Origin: Claveliimonas intestinigallinarum | GTDB taxonomy: Bacteria; Bacillota; Clostridia; Lachnospirales; Lachnospiraceae | Assembly: GCA_019115145.1 (NCBI GenBank) | Contig: DXED01000029.1 | Coordinates: 74,762 to 138,761 of the forward strand | Reading direction: 5' to 3' | DNA: 64,000 nucleotides | Shown: positions 25,775 to 34,906 of the stretch, piece after piece | Layout of the letters: every line of letters begins with the position of its first letter | Numbering within the stretch: the first letter of the stretch is position 1 | The notes under the pieces: model-generated | Told to the model about the DNA's origin: nothing | Database searches by the model: none | What the model saw: the letters and a program-made list of their open reading frames with translations, nothing else | Translations under genes and position numbers: made by a program

Positions 25775-26829
25775 CTGTCCATCTTCCTCTCTTTCATGAT
25801 TTCCCGGAGGAGCTCCAGGAGGACCAGGTTCTCCTCCCTGGTCCTCACGCCGATCCGCCATGTCCCCGCCCAAAGGCCGGGAAAGCTGGCGCCGTCCCGG
25901 ATATAGATGCCCTCCTTAAGGCAGGCCTCCTGCAGGTCCTCCGGCCCCTCAAACAGGAGAAAGGTGGTGTCGGAGGGCCAGACGCGAAAGCCCAGCTTTC
26001 GGAGCTGTCCGGACAGCCACTCCCGCTCTTCCAGAAGGAGGTCGGCTGACTTTCGGGCAAATTCCTGCTCCTCCAGGGCCGCGCAGCCTGCCATCTGGGC
26101 CGGCCAGGACACGTTCCAGGGGGGCAGCATCCGGCGGATCCTCTCCGCCGTCTCCTCCCCGCCTGCTGCCAGCCATCCAAGCCGCAGCCCGGGCATGGCA
26201 TACATCTTCGTGAAGGCCCGCAGCACAAGGAGCTCCGGGCAGTCTCCCTGGAGCGCCAGGGCGGAGGCCGCCTCCCCCTCCCGGGTCAGGTCCAGGAAGC
26301 ACTCATCCACCACCAGGGTGATCTTCCTCTCATGGCAGACATGGGCCAGCCCCTTTAATATCTCTGCCGGGGCAAGCCTGCCGGTGGGATTGTTTGGATG
26401 ACAGAGAAAAAGCATCTCAAGCCCCGGCTCCTCCCCGGCCCTGCGGACCAGCTCCCGGGTCGCCAGCCAGTCGTTCTCTCCCCGCAGATAAAACCGCTCC
26501 ACCTGGCAGCCCCGGGCCAGGAGGGCTCCCTCGTACTCCCCGAAGGAGGGAGCGCATACGAGAGCCTTCCCCGGCTGCAGGGCCGCCGTGATCCCCCAGA
26601 TAAGCTCCGCCGCCCCGCTGCCGGCCACGATCCGCTCCGCCGGTATGCAAAAGGCGGCAGAGATGGCCTGCCTAAGCTTCCTCTGCTCTGGGTCCGGGTA
26701 GCGGAAGGACTCCTCCACCCCCCGGATGGCCGCCCCTTTGACCGCCTCCGGCATGCCGAAAGGATTTACATTGACAGAAAAGTCGATCCGTATGTCTTTG
26801 TCGTAAATATTTCCGCCGTGGTCTTCCAT
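25762..26829 (-). CDS. cobD: Threonine-phosphate decarboxylase CobD (PLP, aminotransferase fold)
   Basis: 355 aa fold-type I PLP enzyme. NVNPFGMP near the N-terminus, CHPNNPTGRL, VDECFLDLT, the Schiff-base Lys in RAFTKMYAMPGLRLGW and the Arg in GTWRIGVRT are visible. In this cluster it makes 1-amino-2-propanol phosphate from threonine phosphate for the corrin side chain. Start ATG 26829 (GTG 26838 is too close to the ribosome site). It resembles histidinol-phosphate aminotransferase, but context settles the role. Confidence 0.92.
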   Translation of the reverse strand: MEDHGGNIYDKDIRIDFSVNVNPFGMPEAVKGAAIRGVEESFRYPDPEQRKLRQAISAAFCIPAERIVAGSGAAELIWGITAALQPGKALVCAPSFGEYEGALLARGCQVERFYLRGENDWLATRELVRRAGEEPGLEMLFLCHPNNPTGRLAPAEILKGLAHVCHERKITLVVDECFLDLTREGEAASALALQGDCPELLVLRAFTKMYAMPGLRLGWLAAGGEETAERIRRMLPPWNVSWPAQMAGCAALEEQEFARKSADLLLEEREWLSGQLRKLGFRVWPSDTTFLLFEGPEDLQEACLKEGIYIRDGASFPGLWAGTWRIGVRTREENLVLLELLREIMKERKMDRWQK

Positions 26830-26847
26830 CCCATCCACCTCAGTCTT

Positions 26848-27828
26848 CTACAGTATAAAGATGACCGCCGCCTTCAAAGCTCCCAGAACAAGGAGCTGGA
26901 GAAGGGCGGTGGCATACTCCAGCCGGCAGGCCCGCCTGATATCCTGCCTCTCTATGGGCCGTATCCCGTCGCCGATAAAGGGCTTCCTGACGAGCTTCCC
27001 AAAATACCAGGCATCCCCCGCCAGCTGCACGTCCAGCGCCCCTGCCATGACCGCCTCGGTGTGGGCCGCGTTGGGGCTCTTGTGGTTCTTCCGATCCCGC
27101 TTCAATATCCGCCACGCGTTTCTCCCGTCGTACCCGGCCAGGAAGGCGGCGGCGGTCATAAAGAGGGCGCTCAGGCGGGCCGGGATAAAGCCTGCCGCGT
27201 CGTCCAGCCTGGCAGCGCAGGTGCCGAAATACTGGTATTTCTCATTCTTATAGCCCACCATGGAGTCCATGGTGTTCACCGCCTTGTAGGCAAATCCTCC
27301 CAGGGGGCCTGCCAGGATCATGTAAAAGAGGGGCGCTGTGACGCCGTCGGAGGTGTTCTCCGCCACCGTCTCCACAGCCGCCTTGATGACCCCCTCCTCG
27401 GTCAGGTCCTGGGTGTCTCTCCCCACGATCATGGAGACGGCCCGCCGGCCGGCCTCCAGCCCCTCCTCCTCCAGGGCCTTCTCCACCTTCAGGCTCTCTG
27501 TCCTCAGGGATTTTGCCGCCAGCAGCTGCCAGCAGAAGACGCAGGAGAGAAGAAAGGAGAGAAGGGGATGCACAAGAGACAGAAGGAAGAGGAGCAGGGC
27601 CGGCACGCCCACGGAGACAAGAAGGGTCAGGACCACAAGGACGGCCCCCGCCCATCTCTCCCCCGCCCTGCCCACCGGGAAGAGCCGCCGCAGGATTTTC
27701 TCCAGCCTGCTGATGACCCAGCCTATGCCCTGCACCGGGTGCCAGAGCCCCCTGGGATCCCCCAGGATAAAATCAACTATAGATCCGATGATCAATGCCG
27801 CCAGTGACTGTACCATCCAGCTGTCCAT
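26848..27828 (-). CDS. cbiB: Adenosylcobinamide-phosphate synthase CbiB
   Basis: About 326 aa, integral membrane protein with roughly five hydrophobic segments. Conserved blocks: FILGDPRGLWHPVQGIGW near the N-terminus, AVETVAENTSDGVTAPLFY, VNTMDSMVGYKNEKY and KRDRKNHKSPNAAHTEA. It joins aminopropanol phosphate to adenosylcobyric acid. The start is uncertain (27828 or 27816); either overlaps the end of the cobC-like gene. Confidence 0.93.
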   Translation of the reverse strand: MDSWMVQSLAALIIGSIVDFILGDPRGLWHPVQGIGWVISRLEKILRRLFPVGRAGERWAGAVLVVLTLLVSVGVPALLLFLLSLVHPLLSFLLSCVFCWQLLAAKSLRTESLKVEKALEEEGLEAGRRAVSMIVGRDTQDLTEEGVIKAAVETVAENTSDGVTAPLFYMILAGPLGGFAYKAVNTMDSMVGYKNEKYQYFGTCAARLDDAAGFIPARLSALFMTAAAFLAGYDGRNAWRILKRDRKNHKSPNAAHTEAVMAGALDVQLAGDAWYFGKLVRKPFIGDGIRPIERQDIRRACRLEYATALLQLLVLGALKAAVIFIL

Positions 27829-28378
27829 CCTTCCATTTGTTTTCGTCAATCTCCAGTATGTATCCCTCTCCGTTCTCCACATTCCATCCATAGTAGCTGC
27901 TGCCCTCTATGACCTGGGAGAGAACCGCCATGATGACGCCCCCGTGGACGCAGCAGGCGATGGAGCCATAGCCTCTCTTCCGGCTTATCTCCACCGTTTC
28001 CCTCAGCGCTTCCAGGCACCGGGCGTTAAAGCCGGGGATACTCTCCCCGCCGGGGAAAGTGTCCGCCCCTTCTGTGCCGATGAAGGCGTCGTAGGCCGGA
28101 TCCCCCAAAAGCTCCTCGTGGGTCTTCCCCTCCAGGATGCCAAAGTCGCACTCCCGGAAGCCCTCCACCACCTCCGGGCTGCGTCCCCGAAAGATGCTCT
28201 GCGCCGTCTGGACGCAGCGCAGCATGGGACTGGAAAAAATGTGCTCCGGCTGGGGGTATGTCCTCTTTTTCAGCGCCTCCATCCCCTCCCGGGACACCGG
28301 CTCGTCCGTCCTGCCCCCGATAAATCTGTGTATTTTATTTCCTTCTGTCTGTCCGTGACGGACCAGTATGATTTCCAT
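27773..28378 (-). CDS. cobC: Alpha-ribazole phosphatase-like histidine phosphatase CobC
   Basis: 201 aa phosphoglycerate-mutase-like protein. Phospho-acceptor motif ILVRHGQTEGN, then IFSSPMLRCVQTA, FRECDFGILEGKT, FPGGES and the second His in CVHGGVIMA. In cob operons it dephosphorylates alpha-ribazole phosphate or the cobalamin phosphate. It overlaps cbiB by about 55 nt and lies 5 nt after cobS. Substrate assignment rests on context. Confidence 0.88.
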   Translation of the reverse strand: MEIILVRHGQTEGNKIHRFIGGRTDEPVSREGMEALKKRTYPQPEHIFSSPMLRCVQTAQSIFRGRSPEVVEGFRECDFGILEGKTHEELLGDPAYDAFIGTEGADTFPGGESIPGFNARCLEALRETVEISRKRGYGSIACCVHGGVIMAVLSQVIEGSSYYGWNVENGEGYILEIDENKWKDGQLDGTVTGGIDHRIYS

Positions 28379-28383
28379 CTTCT

Positions 28384-29142
28384 CTAACCTGTCACCGCCA
28401 TGGCCAGCAGGACGGCCAGCTCGCAAAGCTGCACAAAATATCCCGCCAGGTCTCCGGTGATCCCTCCGAATTGTTTTCTGCTCATGTAATAGTACCAGCC
28501 AAAGACGGCCGCCGCCGCTGCAGCCGAAAGCCCTCCTCTCCAGCCGCCAAGCCACAGAAGAAGAACCCCCTCCAGGACGAGGAGAAGGGCGAGAAAGAGG
28601 ACTGCCCTCCCCTTGCTGGCTCTCTTTGCGAACATGGTCACATAGGAGCCGCTCTTCTTCGCCTTTGGAAAACAGAGCACGGACAGGCCGCTCAATGTCC
28701 GGCTGACCGTGTAGCCCAGGCAGACGCACAGGAGTCCCTGCCCCGGCTTCACAGCGCACCAGGCGCCAAAGGAGAGGAGCAGGTAGAGGCCGCAGCCCAT
28801 GACCGCAAAGGCACCTGTGTGGCTGTCCTTTAAAATGGCCAGCTTCTTCTCCTTATCCCCGCAGGAGGCCAGGGCGTCCCGGGTGTCCATGTACCCGTCC
28901 ATGTGGATGCCTCCTGAGATCCACAGGGGCAGAGCCGTCAGCACAGCCCCCAGAAGGAGAGGGGACAGTCCCAGCAAGCGCCCCCCCTGAAAGCAGAGCC
29001 AGGCGAGAGCCCCCAGGACAGTTCCCACAAAGGGAAAATAGCACATCACATAGTCCATGGAGGAGCGCTCCCAGTCCGGCTGGGGCACCGGGATGCGGGA
29101 GTACATGCTGAAGGCAATGAGAAAGCTGTTGACCTGTCTCAT
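28384..29142 (-). CDS. cobS: Adenosylcobinamide-GDP ribazoletransferase CobS
   Basis: 252 aa membrane protein. N-terminal FSMYSRIPVP and the catalytic stretch GGIHMDGYMDTRDALASCGDKEK (contains DGYMDT) are family hallmarks, followed by several hydrophobic segments. It joins AdoCbi-GDP and alpha-ribazole (phosphate) to make the final cobamide. Its ATG overlaps the cobU stop by 4 nt. Confidence 0.95.
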   Translation of the reverse strand: MRQVNSFLIAFSMYSRIPVPQPDWERSSMDYVMCYFPFVGTVLGALAWLCFQGGRLLGLSPLLLGAVLTALPLWISGGIHMDGYMDTRDALASCGDKEKKLAILKDSHTGAFAVMGCGLYLLLSFGAWCAVKPGQGLLCVCLGYTVSRTLSGLSVLCFPKAKKSGSYVTMFAKRASKGRAVLFLALLLVLEGVLLLWLGGWRGGLSAAAAAAVFGWYYYMSRKQFGGITGDLAGYFVQLCELAVLLAMAVTG

Positions 29143-29684
29143 CGTCTCTCCACCTCGCTTAAGAGCTCACTGCCCTTGAGCACCAGGGGCAGGCCGAACT
29201 TCACCTCCACCACTACGTCCGCCTCCTTTGCCAGCAGCTGGTTCACCCGGCCGGACTCCTTTACATACCTGCGCAGCTCCGGATCCATGGGCACCTCCGA
29301 GAAGGCGTCCTGGGCAATGACGATGAGGTTCTCCGCCTGGTCCTTCAGATGCCGGATCCCCTCCATGATGTAGGCGGCCGGAGCCTCCGGATGCCTGGCC
29401 CTCGGGTCATACAGCTCGTTGGCCAGCAGATTGGTCATGCACTCCAGAAGTACAAGCCGCTCCCCGGACAGGTCCAGTGTCTCCAGGGCCAGTCCCTGCT
29501 CCACTGTGCGGAAATTTTTACCCTCCCGCATCTTTCTGTGGTCCCGGATCCTCTGCTCCATCTCCTCGTCAATGTCTGTCAGAGTGGCCAGGTAGACCTT
29601 TTCCTCCGGGCAAAGCTTCACAGCAAGGTCCTCCGCGTAGGCGGATTTTCCGCTGCCGCTGCCTCCAAAAATCATGTACAGCAT
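29139..29684 (-). CDS. cobU: Adenosylcobinamide kinase/guanylyltransferase CobU
   Basis: 181 aa. P-loop FGGSGSGKSAYAED at the N-terminus; RIRDHRKMR contains the His guanylylated in CobU; LLECMTNLLANELY and KESGRVNQLLAKEADVV are conserved. It phosphorylates adenosylcobinamide and adds GMP. ATG 29684 follows AGAGGAGAC. Confidence 0.95.
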   Translation of the reverse strand: MLYMIFGGSGSGKSAYAEDLAVKLCPEEKVYLATLTDIDEEMEQRIRDHRKMREGKNFRTVEQGLALETLDLSGERLVLLECMTNLLANELYDPRARHPEAPAAYIMEGIRHLKDQAENLIVIAQDAFSEVPMDPELRRYVKESGRVNQLLAKEADVVVEVKFGLPLVLKGSELLSEVERR

Positions 29685-29703
29685 CGCTTGTCTCCTCTCT
29701 TTC

Positions 29704-30780
29704 CTATGCTTCCCCGCCCAGGGGCTTGTAGGCCTCGATCTGGATGCCGTCAAAGTCCGGCATCTTCCGGTAGACCTCCAGGGTCATGTCCAGGAGGGGC
29801 ATCAGGGCCACCGCGCCGGTCCCCTCTCCCAGCTTCATGTGACAGCCGATGAAGGCCTCCTTCCCCAGCTCCTTTAAGATCCGCCCCATGCCCGGCTCCC
29901 CGGACATGTGGGAGGGCAGGATAAAGCGCTCCGTCCCTGGGGCGATGCGGCAGGCCAGCAGGGCCGCCGCCGCGGAGATAAATCCGTCCATCACCACCGG
30001 CAGGCGCTCCATGGCACCGCCCAGGAAGACACCTGCCAGACCTCCGATGTCAAATCCACCCACCTTGGCAAGGACGTCTATGGGGTCTGCCGGATCCGGC
30101 TTCCACAGCCCGATGGCCCGGCGGATTACCTCCCGCTTTCTCTGAAGCCCCGCATCCGACAGTCCGGCTCCCCGCCCGGAGAGCCCCTCCGGATCCTCCT
30201 CCAGGAGAACAGAAGCCACAGCGCTGCTGGTGGTGGTGTTGCCGATGCCCATCTCCCCGGTGAGAAGGATCTGGTAGCCCTGTTTTTTCAGCCTTTTTGC
30301 CGCCCGGATACCGGCAAGGATAGATTCCTCCGCCTCCCTGCGGGTCATGGCCGGCTCCTTTAACATGTTCTTTGTGCCGTAGGCTATCTTGTCGGTGTAC
30401 ACCTTCGTGTCCACTGACACGCCAATGTCTATGGGAAACACATCCACCCCGGCTGTCCGGCCCATAATACAGGCGGAGGTAAGCCCTCTGGAAAAGTTGT
30501 CTGTCACCACCGCGGTGACGCTGCTGTCGGTCTGGGAGATGCCTTCCTCCACCACGCCGTTGTCCGCGCACATGACGATGAGTCCCTTTTTGTCAATGGA
30601 CACGTCCGCCGTGCCGGTTATACCCGCTATCTGCGTGACGGCATCCTCCAGGGTGCCCAGGCCAAAGAGAGGCTTTGCTATGGAGAGCCACCTGCTTTGG
30701 CATTTCTCCACGGCCGCCTCATCGAGGGCGGGGATGTCCCCCTTTCCCGGTATTTTTATCTCACTGTCTCTTGTTTCCAT
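29704..30780 (-). CDS. cobT: Nicotinate-nucleotide-dimethylbenzimidazole phosphoribosyltransferase CobT
   Basis: 358 aa. MCADNGVVEEGISQTD, GEMGIGNTTTSSAVA, GGFDIGGLAGVFLG and the catalytic Glu block KLGEGTGAVALMPLLD are all present. It makes alpha-ribazole phosphate from NaMN and the lower-ligand base. No base-synthesis genes (bza or bluB) are seen in the window. It overlaps the end of cbiA by 20 nt. Confidence 0.95.
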   Translation of the reverse strand: METRDSEIKIPGKGDIPALDEAAVEKCQSRWLSIAKPLFGLGTLEDAVTQIAGITGTADVSIDKKGLIVMCADNGVVEEGISQTDSSVTAVVTDNFSRGLTSACIMGRTAGVDVFPIDIGVSVDTKVYTDKIAYGTKNMLKEPAMTRREAEESILAGIRAAKRLKKQGYQILLTGEMGIGNTTTSSAVASVLLEEDPEGLSGRGAGLSDAGLQRKREVIRRAIGLWKPDPADPIDVLAKVGGFDIGGLAGVFLGGAMERLPVVMDGFISAAAALLACRIAPGTERFILPSHMSGEPGMGRILKELGKEAFIGCHMKLGEGTGAVALMPLLDMTLEVYRKMPDFDGIQIEAYKPLGGEA

Positions 30781-32212
30781 ATTCTTCCGCCTTTCTGACA
30801 AATCTTGCGGCCACCTTTGGGGAGGAGTACAGGTACAGGTGGGGAAATCCCGCGCAGAAGCCCTCCCCTATATGTCCACAGGTCCAGCTCCTTCCTGTGA
30901 CCGGCTTTCTGGCAAGGAGAGCCTCCCCTGTGCCCTCCGTATCCATATAGTGGAACTCGTGGCCCTGGATACTCTCCCCCGGCCCAAGGAGTCCGCCGTG
31001 CTCTGCCGTAGCCGGAAATCTTCCGCTCTCTGCGGATGTCGCAGCTTTCCCGTCCTCCGTCAAGGTCAGGGTGACATAGCCGAACCTGGAGAGCTTTCCT
31101 GTGTAATGGCTCTTCCCGGGAAGGAAGCCGGCCATCCGGTGGGTTCTCCCCTCCCTGTCCTCCAACTCCTCCAGGAGATAGAGAAAGCCTCCGCACTCCG
31201 CAAGACAGGGCATCCCCGCCTGAAGGCTGCTCTGTATGGATCCCCTCATGGAACCATTCTCCGCCAGCTCCCCGCCGTGGAGCTCCGGGTAGCCGCCCCC
31301 CAGCAGAAGGGCGTCCGCCTCCCCGGGGACTCTTTTGTCCTTCATGGGAGAAAAGGGGAGGAGTCTGGCTCCCAGCTTTTCCAGGAGTCGCAGATTGTCT
31401 TTATAATAGAAGGAAAAGGCCGGATCCCTGGCCACGGCGATGGCAGGCCCTTTTGCGGAGGCTCCCTCCCCCAGATGCAGGTTCGGGAAGAGGAGCTCTC
31501 TTCTCTCCTCCAGGGGCGGCGCCTCCGCCCCGATCTTCTCCAGCAGCTCCAGGTCCAGCGTCTCCAGGCAGGTCTGCCCCAGCCGGTCCATCTGCTCCTT
31601 CAGCCCTTCTATCTCCTGGGGCATGACAAGGCCCAGGTGGCGGCTCTCCATGGCAATCCCCTCCAGCTTCGGCAGATAGCCGCAGACGGAAAGGCCCAGC
31701 CGATCCTCTGTCATAGACTTCAGAGACGGATAGCGCATGGGGGAGACCCGGTTGAAGATCACGCCCCGGATCCGCTTCTCTTCCATAAAGTCCCTAAACC
31801 CCCGGATCAGAGCCAGGACGGACACGCTGGATTTCGCCCCGTCCACCACAAGGATGACCGGCGCCTCCAGAGTGCGGGCCACGTCCCAGGTGCTGGCCTG
31901 TGTGGTGACTCCTCCCAGGCCGTCGTAGAGCCCCATGACTCCCTCCACCACGGAGAGATCCGCCAGGGCCGCATCCTCCAGGAAGAGCTGCCGGGTCAGC
32001 TCCTCCCCGGCGAAGAAGGTATCCAGATTCTTGGAGGGTGTCCCCAGAACCGTCTCGTGGAACATGGGATCAATGTAATCCGGGCCGCACTTGAAGGCTG
32101 CCGCCCGGCGCCCCGCCTTTTTCAGGGCTGACAAAAGCCCGCAGGTCACCAGCGTCTTGCCGCTGCCGCTTGAGGGGGCGGCAATGACAAGCCTGGGCGC
32201 TTTTTTTCTCAT
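30761..32212 (-). CDS. cbiA: Cobyrinate a,c-diamide synthase CbiA
   Basis: 483 aa. N-terminal ATPase domain (AAPSSGSGKTLVTCGL, FKCGPDYIDPMFH) and C-terminal glutaminase domain (PCLAECGGFLYL with the Cys nucleophile; GHEFHYM). It amidates the a and c carboxylates of cobyrinic acid using glutamine and ATP. Its start overlaps the end of the cbiJET fusion by 4 nt. Confidence 0.95.
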   Translation of the reverse strand: MRKKAPRLVIAAPSSGSGKTLVTCGLLSALKKAGRRAAAFKCGPDYIDPMFHETVLGTPSKNLDTFFAGEELTRQLFLEDAALADLSVVEGVMGLYDGLGGVTTQASTWDVARTLEAPVILVVDGAKSSVSVLALIRGFRDFMEEKRIRGVIFNRVSPMRYPSLKSMTEDRLGLSVCGYLPKLEGIAMESRHLGLVMPQEIEGLKEQMDRLGQTCLETLDLELLEKIGAEAPPLEERRELLFPNLHLGEGASAKGPAIAVARDPAFSFYYKDNLRLLEKLGARLLPFSPMKDKRVPGEADALLLGGGYPELHGGELAENGSMRGSIQSSLQAGMPCLAECGGFLYLLEELEDREGRTHRMAGFLPGKSHYTGKLSRFGYVTLTLTEDGKAATSAESGRFPATAEHGGLLGPGESIQGHEFHYMDTEGTGEALLARKPVTGRSWTCGHIGEGFCAGFPHLYLYSSPKVAARFVRKAEEYGNKRQ

Positions 32213-34182
32213 TTCTTTTCTTCTCCTTCAAATGTGACGATATAGACCGGGTTCTGGCCCTCCATCATCTGGTAATGCCCGGCCTTCTTTCCCTTAGACA
32301 CCTGCACCTGCAGGATCTGTGCCGGGTGATCCGAAAAGGCCTGCATGCAGGCCATGCACTCCGCCACCGTATTGATGGTGATGGCCGACACCACGACCCT
32401 GGCCACCGGATTTTTCTCCCAGATCGTCTCCAGGATGGGGCGCAGGCTGCCGCCGCTGCCCCCCACAAAGGCCAGGTCCGGGGCGGGCAGGTCACGGAGA
32501 GCCTCAGGCGCCTCCCCGTGGACAGGCCGGATGTTGGACACGTGGAAGTGAACCTTATTTTTATGGATCAAAGAGAGACCCTCCGGATTTTTCTCCACTG
32601 CGTATACTGTGCCGTCTATAGCCTTTTTGGCGAGCTGGATGGACACTGATCCGGTGCCGGCCCCCACGTCGTAAATGACCGCGTCCTTTGCAGGCGCCAT
32701 CCTGGAGAGGATCACGCTTCGCACCTCGCTCTTGGTCATGGGCACCTTTCCCCGGATAAATTCCTCATCCTTTGCATCAGAGGGCTCCGGGCGGCGGTGA
32801 CGGGGCAGCTCAATGTAGATTACACTCAGCCCGTCCCACTCCGTCTCTGCCTTCGCCAGCCGCTCTGCCAGCCCCTGGACGATCCTCTCCTTCGGGTAGG
32901 AGAGGCGGCTGCCCACGTATACTCTGGCCTGCTTCCACCCATATTTACACAGCCTTGTCAGCACGGACCGGATTTCCTTTCCGCTGCTCACCAGCAGGAA
33001 AATACGGCCGTATTCCCGGAGATAATCCAGGTAGTTGCAGCTTCTCCCATGGATACTCAAAAGAGGCACTCCCTCCAGTCCCACGCCGATTCGGGCCGCC
33101 ATGCAGGAGACGGAGGAGATACCCGGCAGAACCGTCACATCGTACTCCTTCAGCTCCTCCTTTAAGCTGGCCGCTCCGCTGTAAAAGCCCGTGTCACCGG
33201 AGAGGAGGATAGCGACCCGGCGGTACCGGGAGTTCATCTGGATGAACTCGTGGATCTTCTCCGCCCGGTACTCCTCGTGGCGCTCCACGCCAACGTCCTC
33301 CGCCACCTTCAGCATCCGCTCCGCCCCGATCAGCACGTCGGCGCTCTCAATGGCCTCCCGGGCCTCGGCGGTGAGACATTTCCCGGTGCCCGGGCCCACG
33401 CCGATGAGCGTGATCTTCCTGGGATCCCGGAAGCCGTATTTCTCCGCCAGCATGAGAAAGACCTCCTTCAGAGGAATCCCTCTCTCCTGGGGCCTGCCGA
33501 TGACCACCGGCACGGCTCCGGCCTTCCTGGCCGCCTCCATCTTCTCCTGGAAGCCGCCGATCTTTCCCGAGTCCTTCGTCACCAGATAACGGGCCTTCAC
33601 GTGGACGAGAAGCTGCTCGTTCATGCCCTCGGAGAAGGGGCCCTGCATGGCGATGAGGTGCTTTCCCTCAAAGCCCTTGGATACCGCGTGCTCCACCGCC
33701 TCCTTTGTGGAGAGCACCCGCAGAAAACATCTCCTCCTGTAATCCGGAATACGGGTGTAGGGATCCAGCTCCTTGCTGCCCGTAGTGATCAGGATATTGC
33801 CCTTCTTGTCCGCCAGATAGGCGGCAGCCTCCTTGATATTCTTCACCCACACGGCGTTCTCTCCCCCCGCGGAGCCCTCTCTGAGGACCCGCACGCAGGG
33901 AATGTCCGCCTTCTCGCACATGGCCCTGATGTTCTTTGACACTTCCATGGCAAATGGATGGGTGGCATCGATGACAAGCTCTGCCTGACATCCCTGTGCC
34001 AGCTCCCCCATCCCCGCCACGTCCAGGCGGCCTGCCAGGACATGGATATTTTCCCCGTCCTCCACAAGCTCCTTGCCGTACTCAGTGGCCGTGCACACAT
34101 ATACCTCCGGCGCATGCCCCCGAAGGTATTCCGCGATCTTTCTTCCCTCTGTCGTACCCGCAAAAATTAAAATACTAGCCAT
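32209..34182 (-). CDS. Triple fusion CbiJ-CbiE-CbiT
   Basis: About 657 aa. Residues ~1-255 are the CbiJ/CobK precorrin-6A reductase (FAGTTEGRKIAEYL, VIDATHPFA, TTGSKEL). Residues ~258-462 are the CbiE C5-methyltransferase, a tetrapyrrole methylase (LIGVGPGTGKCLTAEA, LLSGDTGFYSGA). Residues ~473-657 are CbiT, the C15-methylating decarboxylase (GKVPMTKSEVRS, DVGAGTGSVSIQLA). Together they turn cobalt-precorrin-6A into cobalt-precorrin-8. CbiE-CbiT fusions (CobL) are common; adding CbiJ at the front is less so. All motifs are intact, with no frameshift. ATG 34182 preferred over 34188 for ribosome spacing. Confidence 0.93.
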   Translation of the reverse strand: MASILIFAGTTEGRKIAEYLRGHAPEVYVCTATEYGKELVEDGENIHVLAGRLDVAGMGELAQGCQAELVIDATHPFAMEVSKNIRAMCEKADIPCVRVLREGSAGGENAVWVKNIKEAAAYLADKKGNILITTGSKELDPYTRIPDYRRRCFLRVLSTKEAVEHAVSKGFEGKHLIAMQGPFSEGMNEQLLVHVKARYLVTKDSGKIGGFQEKMEAARKAGAVPVVIGRPQERGIPLKEVFLMLAEKYGFRDPRKITLIGVGPGTGKCLTAEAREAIESADVLIGAERMLKVAEDVGVERHEEYRAEKIHEFIQMNSRYRRVAILLSGDTGFYSGAASLKEELKEYDVTVLPGISSVSCMAARIGVGLEGVPLLSIHGRSCNYLDYLREYGRIFLLVSSGKEIRSVLTRLCKYGWKQARVYVGSRLSYPKERIVQGLAERLAKAETEWDGLSVIYIELPRHRRPEPSDAKDEEFIRGKVPMTKSEVRSVILSRMAPAKDAVIYDVGAGTGSVSIQLAKKAIDGTVYAVEKNPEGLSLIHKNKVHFHVSNIRPVHGEAPEALRDLPAPDLAFVGGSGGSLRPILETIWEKNPVARVVVSAITINTVAECMACMQAFSDHPAQILQVQVSKGKKAGHYQMMEGQNPVYIVTFEGEEKK

Positions 34183-34906
34183 TTTCATACCCTCTTGGTG
34201 TTATCATGTGTCCTTTTAATGCCTTTGTCTGTGAGTTTCCGATAAACACTGTTGTAAACATATCTGTCCGGGCGTTTTCCAGCTCTCCCAGGGTACAGAT
34301 ATGGTACGTCTCCCCCTCCCGGCCGATGTTGGCCGCGTAGCCGCAGACCGTGTCGGCACTCTTAAATTCCTCTATGATCCGGCAGGCCTTTTTCAGATAA
34401 TCCGCCCGCTTCCTGCTGGAAGGATTGTAAAGGCAGATGACAAAATCCGCCTGAGCCGCGCAGCGCAGCCTCCTCTCGATCTTCTCCCAGGGCGTCAGAA
34501 GGTCGCTCAGGCTGATAAGAGCAAAGTCGTGGATCAGGGGCGCCCCCAGAAGCGCCGCCCCCGAGAGGGCTGCCGTCACACCGGGGACCACCTCCACATC
34601 CACCTGGGGATAATCCTTCCCTATGGAGTAGATCAGTCCCGCCATGCCGTAGACGCCGGCGTCCCCGCTGCACACCATGGCCGTGGTCTTGCCCGCCGCC
34701 GCCATCTCCAGCGCCAGACGGCACCTCTCCTCCTCCCTTCTCATAGGAGTGGTGAGAAATTCCTTCTCCGGATAATAGTCCCTTATAAGATCCACATACA
34801 CCGTGTAGCCCGCGATCACGTCGCAGGATTCAAGAGCCCGCGCCGCCCGCATGGTCATATCTTCATAGCTTCCCGGCCCCAGGCCGATCACATACAGTTT
34901 TGTCAA
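34175..34906 (-). CDS. cbiH: Cobalt-precorrin-3 C17-methyltransferase CbiH (CobJ)
   Basis: 243 aa tetrapyrrole methylase: YVIGLGPGSYEDMT at the N-terminus, MVCSGDAGVYGMAGL, EVVPGVTAALSGAALLGAPLIHDF and LYNPSSRKRADYL mark CbiH. It methylates C17 and contracts the ring. No ATG gives a good N-terminus; TTG at 34906, 8 nt after GGAG, fits the family. It overlaps the cbiG end by about 44 nt. Confidence 0.93.
   Translation of the reverse strand: MTKLYVIGLGPGSYEDMTMRAARALESCDVIAGYTVYVDLIRDYYPEKEFLTTPMRREEERCRLALEMAAAGKTTAMVCSGDAGVYGMAGLIYSIGKDYPQVDVEVVPGVTAALSGAALLGAPLIHDFALISLSDLLTPWEKIERRLRCAAQADFVICLYNPSSRKRADYLKKACRIIEEFKSADTVCGYAANIGREGETYHICTLGELENARTDMFTTVFIGNSQTKALKGHMITPRGYENG

Noticed and set aside
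30389..32131. 580-aa plus-strand ORF opposite cobT and cbiA
   Set aside because: Shadow of two well-supported genes; composition rich in Arg, Pro, Gln and His as expected from antisense of GC-rich codons.
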